Below, piece by piece: positions 14,862 through 20,325 of a stretch of DNA of 20,325 nucleotides. Below the pieces are notes generated by a model that did no database searches, was not told the origin of the DNA, and saw only the letters and a program-made list of their open reading frames with translations. Both the position numbers and the translations under genes were made by a program. Position 1 is the stretch's first letter. Every line of letters begins with the position of its first letter. Source of the DNA: CALKMS01 sp036796755 (GTDB lineage: Bacteria; Actinomycetota; Aquicultoria; SKW223; CALKMS01); contig DAIRCJ010000020.1 in the NCBI GenBank assembly GCA_036796755.1, positions 1-20,325 on the forward strand. Reading direction: 5' to 3'.

Positions 14862-15653
14862 TTAAAATTTTTCAGTAAGTTTCTTTACAATCTGGTCAAT
14901 TGCCCTGCCAAGCAGATTGTTCTTTAAAGCCTCCCGCACTGGTTTGTCCTCAAAATCAAGGATAGCCAGTTTCTCTTCAAAAGGCAAAACCCCAACAACT
15001 GAAAGCCTCTTTTCTTTTAAAAAACTCTTGATTTTCTGATTGGTATCTTCGTCCTTAACTTTATTGATAACTACCCCAATCCTTTTTATTCCCAACTCGG
15101 AAGCTAAAGTCTGGATTTTTAATGCTGTTTCCAAAGACCTCTGCCCCGGTTCCACCACTATTAAAAGGTGGTCTATGCTTTCAGCAGTTGCTCTCCCTAA
15201 GTGTTCCAAACCAGCCTCCATATCAACAATCACCCACTCTTCTCGTTCCAGAACTAGATGAGCCAAAAGAGCGCGTAAAAGAGAGCTTTGCGGGCAAAAA
15301 CATCCCGAACCAGCTTTCTCAATGCTTCCGGCCACTACTAAAGAAAGGTTAGGGCTCAAGTTTAAGCCATACTTCTCCACCAAGTCATCGACCTTAGGAT
15401 TTAAGATAAACATTCCGCTCTCGCCTGGCTCAACACCTGTTCGCTCTTTTATTAGTTCTCTTTCCTGCGAAAGAGGTTTCACCTTCGCTCTTTTTTCGAA
15501 ATCAACTCCAAGAGCAGCAGCCAAATTACTATCGGGGTCGGCATCGATGAGAATTGTTTTATAGCCTCTTTTTGACAAAAACTCGCCCAGAGCAGCCGCA
15601 AGAGTAGTTTTACCAACTCCACCTTTTCCCGAAACAGCAATTTTTAAACCCAT
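14862..15653 (-). CDS. cooC: CooC-type carbon monoxide dehydrogenase maturation ATPase
   Basis: A 263-residue MinD/ParA-type P-loop ATPase. The deviant Walker A G-K-G-G-V-G-K-T (9-16) has the signature lysine Lys10. Cys118 and Cys120 form the C-F-C motif matching the CXC metal-binding pair of CooC, which joins the dimer. D-M-E-A-G-L-E-H-L-G-R (144-154) is the Walker B/switch region typical of CooC, and V-E-P-G-Q-R-S (167-173) is also family-specific. CooC uses ATP to help insert nickel into the CODH C-cluster. No CODH or ACS gene is in the window. It lies 31 bp after the coiled-coil membrane protein gene. The ATG has AAAGGG just upstream. Confidence 0.88.
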   Translation of the reverse strand: MGLKIAVSGKGGVGKTTLAAALGEFLSKRGYKTILIDADPDSNLAAALGVDFEKRAKVKPLSQERELIKERTGVEPGESGMFILNPKVDDLVEKYGLNLSPNLSLVVAGSIEKAGSGCFCPQSSLLRALLAHLVLEREEWVIVDMEAGLEHLGRATAESIDHLLIVVEPGQRSLETALKIQTLASELGIKRIGVVINKVKDEDTNQKIKSFLKEKRLSVVGVLPFEEKLAILDFEDKPVREALKNNLLGRAIDQIVKKLTEKF

Positions 15654-15684
15654 AACTCCCTTTCTGTATCCTGATTAATTTAAG

Positions 15685-16839
15685 TTAGGAAGGGGCAAAA
15701 CTGCTTGTCAGATAAAAATAAAAAATAACACCTAAAACAATTACTACAATAACGAAAAAAACTAGAAAGACCAAGCGGCGATAAAACCTTTCTTGGATCT
15801 GGCGGCTTAAAATATCAGCTCGATTTTTAAGGTTTCGCAAAACCATCTCTACATCAGCCAGGGTTGATTTCAAATAATCCAGATCATTAGCCGCCTGGTT
15901 TCGATAAAACTCGAAAGAATTGATTTCCTCCTGCCAGAAACTAGCTTCCAGATTAGTGGAGTGCTTCAGAAAAATCTCCCTCATAATCCCAAGGTTCTGG
16001 TCAATCAAAGTCATCAAGTTTCGAGTTTCGTTAGAAGACTGAGTTAACCAGGCAGCATGCTGAGATAAAAGGTCGCTTGCCTCTTCAATCTTTGAAAGCT
16101 TGGAAAACTCATCTTGTTTTTCAACCTCAGTAAAGGAAAGAATAGATTGAATGTAACCATCAATAGCTTTTTTCTGGCTGATTAAAGCCAGCCTCTTCTC
16201 CTGGTAGCTGCTAACATTAAAAAATATTTTATGATAAGCAGCTAAGGCTATAAGCAGGTCTTTTGAAAGAAAATTATAGGTCAGATGAGCATCTTCATTA
16301 TAAAGAAAAGCAAAGCGACCAGAAAAAACATTGTGAGAAGAAAACTTCTCGGAATAATTGAACATTTTCCCCAGTTCAACAAGTTCCCAGAAAGCCAGAG
16401 ACTTTTTCCCGAAAAAAACTTCCAGATTCTCTTTTAACTCCCCTTCCCGACTGGGTGTGAAAAAAACTCTGGTCTGACCAAAGTTAGTAACTTTCTTAAA
16501 AAGATTTAAAGTCTTAGAAATGTTTTCGTCTCCTTCTTTCCAGACCTCGGAAAAGAAAGGCAGCAAAGAACGGTCGGGAACTTCATAAAAAAGAGAAAGG
16601 ACAATTAAGTCTCTAAGAATTGAGACCTCTACTGAGATTTTTTTCTTTCCCGAAGCTTGGCCAATAACAAAAGGGGTGTAAGTTAAAAAAGCCTTTTCTT
16701 TCCACTTTTCATAACGAGAAATGAGGCTGTGAGAAGACCCGTAACCGCACTTTTCCCATACCTTTGCCAGCTGATGAAGAGAAAGGTAAGGAACAAACAG
16801 ATAACCAGTTACCCCTGAACCACTCAGCTTATCAATCAT
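15685..16839 (-). CDS. C-terminally membrane-anchored coiled-coil protein, unknown
   Basis: 384 residues; I recognise no family. There is no signal peptide. The N-terminal half is globular and mixed, and residues about 215-350 are long amphipathic helices with coiled-coil character. A single strongly hydrophobic helix (about 356-378) is followed by a short tail, so it is probably tail-anchored with its bulk in the cytoplasm. The ATG at 16839 has only a weak GAAAGA ribosome site. It lies 13 bp after the six-TM protein gene, suggesting that the two products act together at the membrane. CooC is next in the operon, but a functional link is only a guess. Confidence 0.75.
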   Translation of the reverse strand: MIDKLSGSGVTGYLFVPYLSLHQLAKVWEKCGYGSSHSLISRYEKWKEKAFLTYTPFVIGQASGKKKISVEVSILRDLIVLSLFYEVPDRSLLPFFSEVWKEGDENISKTLNLFKKVTNFGQTRVFFTPSREGELKENLEVFFGKKSLAFWELVELGKMFNYSEKFSSHNVFSGRFAFLYNEDAHLTYNFLSKDLLIALAAYHKIFFNVSSYQEKRLALISQKKAIDGYIQSILSFTEVEKQDEFSKLSKIEEASDLLSQHAAWLTQSSNETRNLMTLIDQNLGIMREIFLKHSTNLEASFWQEEINSFEFYRNQAANDLDYLKSTLADVEMVLRNLKNRADILSRQIQERFYRRLVFLVFFVIVVIVLGVIFYFYLTSSFAPS

Positions 16840-16852
16840 CTAATCTTTCAGA

Positions 16853-17938
16853 TTAAGACTTCTTTTTTCTCCCCCGACTGCTGGTTCCTTTTCTGGCTGT
16901 AGCTTTACTGGAAGCCCTGACCGCTCTTTTCCTCGGTCTTTTAACCTCCACCTTAAACTCTTCCTTTTTAGGTGGCGCTTCTTTGACCAGTAAAGATAAA
17001 AACTGTCTCAGCTCTCTTACCTGTTGAATGTCAGCCGAATTTCTAACTTCTCCAGCTAAAGCAAGGTAGCCAGCGAAAAACAAGCCAAGAATTAATAGTT
17101 CAGCGAAAACAGCAACTGAAGTTGTAAAGAATCTGACATCGCTTTTTAAGTAAAAAAGTACACTACTAATTATCTCTACAAAAGCAACTGAAAGAAGCAA
17201 ACCATTGGCAACCTGTAAAGCCCAGGCCGAGTGGGCGGCAAAGCCTTTCTTCTCGGCAAAACGGAAAGCCTCCGCTCTTTCCCCAACCAGAGATTTTAAA
17301 ATTATCTTCACCCTGATGATCTCTCCTTGAATTAGACGAGCCAGGCGATAAAAGGAAAGAGAAAGAAATAGAAAGACAAAAAGGACAACCGATAATAAAA
17401 TTGCTTGGTAAACTGTGGCAACCTGAAAAAAATAAAGGACAAGCAAATAAACAAAGAGGAAAAGGATTAAAAACAGGTTATAAAGATTATAGCGAATGTA
17501 AGCATTTTGATAATGGGTTAAGCGGCGAAACCAAGAGTCAGTTTCAAGTTTCTTTACTTCCTTGGAAGCCTCAGGCAAATTCTCTGACATTACCTCAATT
17601 TCCTCAATAGAACGCCACAAATCACCATAAACCTCAGTCTTTGATTCACTCCATAAAGCTCGTGGGTCGCAATAAGGGCAGATTTCCAGATACTCTAACT
17701 TCCAGTGGCGACCTTCCGAACAACGCACCAGCTTGCCGGCTGGTCGAAAAAGAAAATAATAAAGGAGATAAGGCAACCAGAGACCAATTAAGCCAATTAA
17801 AAAGACAGCCAATGCATGGAACTTATAAGAAGGCAAACACCGAGACTTGGCGTCAAAGTAAATCCAGAAAGCTACTAGAAAGGAGGCCAAGCCATTTACA
17901 AGGTAAATCAAAAAGATAATACTCTCGGTACTTCCCAT
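16853..17938 (-). CDS. Six-TM membrane protein with possible zinc site and basic tail, unknown
   Basis: 361 residues; no family recognised. Two N-terminal helices (about 5-28, 41-65) are followed by a loop containing C-S-E-G-R-H (Cys73, His78) and C-P-Y-C (Cys87, Cys90), a candidate zinc-ribbon-like site. A soluble helical stretch (about 100-145) and two hydrophobic pairs (about 151-198, 242-297) come next. The tail (about 330-361) is very rich in K and R and could bind nucleic acid or acidic lipid headgroups. The ATG has an excellent GGAGG with a five-base spacer. A promoter is seen upstream; it starts a likely three-gene operon with the coiled-coil protein and cooC. Confidence 0.75.
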   Translation of the reverse strand: MGSTESIIFLIYLVNGLASFLVAFWIYFDAKSRCLPSYKFHALAVFLIGLIGLWLPYLLYYFLFRPAGKLVRCSEGRHWKLEYLEICPYCDPRALWSESKTEVYGDLWRSIEEIEVMSENLPEASKEVKKLETDSWFRRLTHYQNAYIRYNLYNLFLILFLFVYLLVLYFFQVATVYQAILLSVVLFVFLFLSLSFYRLARLIQGEIIRVKIILKSLVGERAEAFRFAEKKGFAAHSAWALQVANGLLLSVAFVEIISSVLFYLKSDVRFFTTSVAVFAELLILGLFFAGYLALAGEVRNSADIQQVRELRQFLSLLVKEAPPKKEEFKVEVKRPRKRAVRASSKATARKGTSSRGRKKKS

Positions 17939-17969
17939 TTTTACCTCCTAACTCTTTTTCGTTAATTCA

Positions 17970-17997
17970 ATTTTAAACTAAATGAAAGCGTTTTCAA
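17970..17997 (-). promoter_or_regulatory. Sigma70-type promoter of the membrane-protein/cooC operon
   Basis: Minus strand: TTGAAA (17997-17992), 16 bases, TAAAAT (17975-17970). Both hexamers match consensus at five of six positions. Transcription should begin near 17963, giving a leader of about 25 bases with GGAGG before the ATG. It is the best promoter seen in the window. Confidence 0.6.
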
Positions 17998-18000
17998 CAA

Positions 18001-18777
18001 TTATTTATCTAACCTATCAAGACCTGCTGACTGACGCAGCAAAAGAACCTCTTTTTCGGAAAGTTTGCGCCAGCGTCCCGGTTGCAAGGCCCCTAGTTTT
18101 AAGCTCCCAATTCTTTCCCTTTTTAAATCTAGAACCTGAAAACCAAATTTTTTCCAAAGCCTTCTAATTTCCCTTTTCTTTCCTTCCTTCAAAACCATCT
18201 TCACCACTGTTCGTTTTTCTTTCCTCTTTAAAATTTTCACTTTTGCCGAAACCCTTTCTCCCCTTTCCAGATAAAAACCTCTTTCAATTTTTCTCAAAAC
18301 TTCCTTTCCGGGAACTCCTTCTATCTCAACTCGGTATTCTTTTTCAACCCCAAAGCGAGGATGCATTACTCGAAAAGCCAGCTCCCCATCGTTAGTCAGT
18401 AAAATCAAGCCCCGCGAATTCTTATCCAGGCGACCCACGATGACCAACCTTTTTTCTCCCGGATAACCTTTCAAAAGGGAAAAAACCGTTTTTCGGCCAA
18501 GCTCATCCGAGGAAGTAGAGATATAGCCAGGTGGCTTATTAAGCATTAAATAACAGGGTTTTAAATCAAAAACCAGTTTCTGACCATCAACTTCAATCAG
18601 ATCCTTCTCTAAATCAACCAGCTGACCGGGCAAAGCTTTCTCACCATTAACTGTTACCCTTCCTCGGGCAATCAGCTCTTCGGCTTTTCGCCGCGAGTAA
18701 AGAGAGCAGAGAGCTAAAGCTTTTTGAACCCTGACAATTCTTAAGCCCTTATTCCTTTCGTTCTTCTTTTTCTTCAT
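18001..18777 (-). CDS. rluB: RluB/RsuA-family rRNA pseudouridine synthase
   Basis: 258 residues with an N-terminal S4 RNA-binding domain (R-V-Q-K-A-L-A, then S-R-R-K-A-E-E-L-I and G-R-V-T-V-N-G) and a pseudouridine synthase domain. The catalytic aspartate is in G-R-L-D-K-N-S-R-G-L. Members modify large or small subunit rRNA; RluB acts on 23S rRNA. The start is uncertain: ATG at 18777 (used here) and GTG at 18795 both lack a ribosome site and overlap the end of scpB, so translation is probably coupled. A good AAAGGAA lies further in, but no normal start codon follows it. Adjacency to scpB is common in bacteria and supports the assignment. Confidence 0.88.
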   Translation of the reverse strand: MKKKKNERNKGLRIVRVQKALALCSLYSRRKAEELIARGRVTVNGEKALPGQLVDLEKDLIEVDGQKLVFDLKPCYLMLNKPPGYISTSSDELGRKTVFSLLKGYPGEKRLVIVGRLDKNSRGLILLTNDGELAFRVMHPRFGVEKEYRVEIEGVPGKEVLRKIERGFYLERGERVSAKVKILKRKEKRTVVKMVLKEGKKREIRRLWKKFGFQVLDLKRERIGSLKLGALQPGRWRKLSEKEVLLLRQSAGLDRLDK

Positions 18778-19285
18778 CAAGAGGGGGCAAATCACTTAAA
18801 CTTTTCAAACCAAAGACTTCAAGAAAGTAAGGGGTAGTTCCAAAAAGAATGGGATTGCCCAGGGTCTCTTTTCGTCCAACCTCCCGCACCAGGTTTTTCT
18901 CAATCAAAGTCTGAATTACCGCTCCGGAATCAACTCCTCGGAGAGCTGAAACTTCAGCCTTGGTTATAGGCTGGCGATAGGCGATGATCGCCAGAGTTTC
19001 TAAAGCCGCCTGAGTTAGTTTTTTTGCCTCCAGGCCACAGACCAGTTTTTCTACATAGGGAGAAGCCTCGGGATGGCTAAAAAGGCGATACCCGCCGGCA
19101 ACCTCTTTAAGCTGAAAACCCCGCTCTTCCCTGATGTAGCTCTCTTTAAGTTCTCTTATCAACTGCTGGCATTCCTCCAAAGATAAATCTAAAATGTTAG
19201 CTAATTTTTTCAGGCTCAGGGAACGATCAGCCACAAACAAAACCGCTTCCAGATTTCTCCTCTTCTCTATCTTACTGTCTTTCAA
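18749..19285 (-). CDS. scpB: Segregation and condensation protein B
   Basis: 178 residues with two winged-helix domains, the ScpB layout. The first begins R-R-N-L-E-A-V-L-F; the second includes A-L-E-T-L-A-I-I-A-Y-R-Q-P-I-T and R-G-V-D-S, and F-G-T-T-P-Y-F-L-E-V-F-G follows. ScpB binds the ScpA kleisin of the SMC condensin complex in chromosome organisation. The frame is open to 19351, but TTG at 19285-19283 with GAGGAG four bases upstream is chosen, as it sits just before the conserved region. This gives a 14-bp overlap with scpA, consistent with coupling and complex stoichiometry. Confidence 0.92.
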   Translation of the reverse strand: MKDSKIEKRRNLEAVLFVADRSLSLKKLANILDLSLEECQQLIRELKESYIREERGFQLKEVAGGYRLFSHPEASPYVEKLVCGLEAKKLTQAALETLAIIAYRQPITKAEVSALRGVDSGAVIQTLIEKNLVREVGRKETLGNPILFGTTPYFLEVFGLKSLSDLPPLDEEKEERKE

Positions 19286-20024
19286 TTTTCTCCTCTTTGA
19301 TCCTTTCTTTTTCAATTGAAATATCACCGAAAGAATAAGGCTGGTGAGCAATCAGCTCGCCTTTTTTGACAAGCTCGAGAAGAGCTAAAAAAATAGCTAT
19401 AGCTTCACTCTTACTTCCAGCTTCTCTTAAAAGTTTCAGAAAAGAAAGATTTTTTTTAAAACGGATTTTATCTCTCAACCAATTTATTTTGTCCTGAACA
19501 CGATAGTTAACGGGAATAGAGTGAAGGGTTTCCAGAGTGATCTCCTGTTTTCCCAAAAGCCTTTGAGCCAGAGCAAAAAAGCCATCCAGATCAGAGGGAC
19601 TGAGTTGAAGAGGGATCTTGGAAATAAACTTTGGTTCAGGTAAGACCTCCCGGGGATAACAGGAGCCAAACTTCTCTTTAAGCTTTAAAAGTTTTAAGGC
19701 TGCTTTCTTAAAAGAAAGATATTCTTTCAAGCGAGAAGCAAGCTCTTCTGAGGTTTGAGGTAAGGGAACTTCCAACTGTTCGGTCTCGATTGGCGGTATT
19801 AAGTTTCTGGCTTTTAAATCCAGTAAAGTTGCAGCCACCAGAATAAATTCGGAAGCAATTTCCAAGTCAAGCTGGCTCATCTTTTCAAGGTAAGCAAGAT
19901 AGTCCGAAGCTAACTCCGAAAGGGAAACCCTCCTTAAATCTAGTTTTTTCTTTTGAACGAGTTCAAGCAACAAATCAAAGGGACCATCAAAGACTTTAAG
20001 TTTAAGACTGAATTTTTCAACCAT
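19272..20024 (-). CDS. scpA: Segregation and condensation protein A (kleisin)
   Basis: 250 residues. The N-terminus L-K-V-F-D-G-P-F-D-L-L-L-E-L-V is the ScpA signature, followed by I-A-S-E-F-I-L-V-A-A-T-L-L-D-L-K-A-R. The C-terminal winged-helix region binds the SMC head and ends in a charged tail. It bridges SMC heads and recruits ScpB in the condensin complex. The ATG at 20024 lies inside the last codons of trpS (8-bp overlap), and the stop lies inside scpB. The ribosome site is weak, which suggests translation is coupled to trpS. Full length for the family. Confidence 0.95.
   Translation of the reverse strand: MVEKFSLKLKVFDGPFDLLLELVQKKKLDLRRVSLSELASDYLAYLEKMSQLDLEIASEFILVAATLLDLKARNLIPPIETEQLEVPLPQTSEELASRLKEYLSFKKAALKLLKLKEKFGSCYPREVLPEPKFISKIPLQLSPSDLDGFFALAQRLLGKQEITLETLHSIPVNYRVQDKINWLRDKIRFKKNLSFLKLLREAGSKSEAIAIFLALLELVKKGELIAHQPYSFGDISIEKERIKEEKIERQ
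19290..19295 (-). promoter_or_regulatory. Shine-Dalgarno deciding the scpB start
   Basis: GAGGAG on the minus strand inside the end of scpA, four bases before TTG at 19285-19283. It supports a start 22 codons inside the longest open frame. Confidence 0.65.
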
Positions 20025-20325
20025 TTTCCAGGTGCAACCTCTGGCGAACCGCTAAAATGGTACTTTCAGCTATCTCACGAACTTTTCGAGCTCCCTCTGA
20101 AAGGATAGTCTCAACAATCTGCGGCTCTTTCTCCAGATTTTTCCTTCTAGCTTGGAAATCAGCCAGGGAAGCGATAATTTTCTCGGCTAATTCCTTCTTG
20201 CAATCCACGCAACCCCGCAAAGCCTGGCGACATTCCTCTTCAATCTGAGAAAGCTCCTTTTCTGAGTAAAGGCGGTGTAAAGTGAAGACCGAGCAAACCT
20301 CCGGATGACCGGGGTCGGTACGTTT
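20017..20325 (-). CDS. trpS: Tryptophanyl-tRNA synthetase, C-terminal 102 residues
   Basis: The frame is open to the window edge and carries the conserved TrpRS C-terminal part. It reads R-T-D-P-G-H-P-E-V-C-S-V-F-T-L-H, then C-x-x-A-L-R-G-C-V-D-C-K-K-E-L-A-E, then L-S-E-G-A-R-K-V-R-E-I-A-E. This is the end of the class I synthetase that charges tRNA-Trp. The catalytic HIGH and KMSKS motifs lie outside the window. A TTG inside (20220) could be mistaken for a start, but homology continues upstream of it. It overlaps scpA by 8 bp. The trpS-scpA-scpB order is common in Gram-positive and some deep-branching bacteria. Confidence 0.93.
   Translation of the reverse strand, partial: KRTDPGHPEVCSVFTLHRLYSEKELSQIEEECRQALRGCVDCKKELAEKIIASLADFQARRKNLEKEPQIVETILSEGARKVREIAESTILAVRQRLHLENG

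Noticed and set aside
1..20325. CRISPR arrays, tRNA genes, insertion sequences or prophage genes
   Set aside because: No regularly spaced repeats, tRNA-like cloverleaf sequence, transposase, integrase or phage structural motifs were seen by eye; a weak or short element could still be missed.

Overview
The window is a 20.3 kb, moderately AT-rich bacterial chromosome segment that is almost fully coding. Nearly all genes lie on the minus strand in tight, often 4-bp-overlapping units. Only midA and a transglutaminase-like gene (12997-14830) point the other way. The gene content suggests a strict or facultative anaerobe: a NrfHA ammonifying nitrite reductase, a CooC-type CO-dehydrogenase maturation ATPase, an iron-sulfur flavoprotein, two radical SAM enzymes (one B12-dependent) and a DUF3786 protein. 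A trpS-scpA-scpB-rluB housekeeping string is also present. TTG start codons are unusually common, and several starts were moved here to agree with Shine-Dalgarno sites. I cannot assign a phylum. No tRNA, rRNA, insertion sequence, integrase or CRISPR array was seen.

Reading the minus strand from right to left: the 3' part of trpS overlaps scpA, scpA overlaps scpB, and rluB follows (20325-18001). After a good promoter (17970-17997) comes a three-gene unit: a six-TM membrane protein with a possible zinc site and basic tail, a C-terminally anchored coiled-coil protein, and CooC (17938-14862). The first two are unrecognised. The plus-strand pair midA plus the membrane-anchored transglutaminase-like protein follows. 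It diverges from a DUF554 gene across a 73-bp gap with overlapping -10 elements. DUF554 is followed by rpiB and an RNase J-like beta-CASP nuclease (12923-10348).

The next unit (10222-about 7012) is the most unusual part. It runs ferritin-like helical protein, radical SAM protein with auxiliary cysteines, B12-binding radical SAM protein, Isf-type flavoprotein, and a self-processing P1/DmpA-family Ntn hydrolase; the middle three genes are joined by ATGA overlaps. It looks like an undescribed redox or radical modification pathway, but no substrate or precursor peptide is visible. Then come nrfH-nrfA (5970-4034), with the substitution pattern of calcium-independent NrfA, and a MacAB-like efflux or export module (adaptor, ATPase, permease; 3894-897). 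A DUF3786 gene (842-216) and the first nine codons of another gene (27-1) end the window.

No gene-free stretch exceeds 300 bases. The longest gaps are 28-215, 3895-4033 and 10223-10347. All are AT-rich, and apart from weak promoter candidates I see nothing definite in them.
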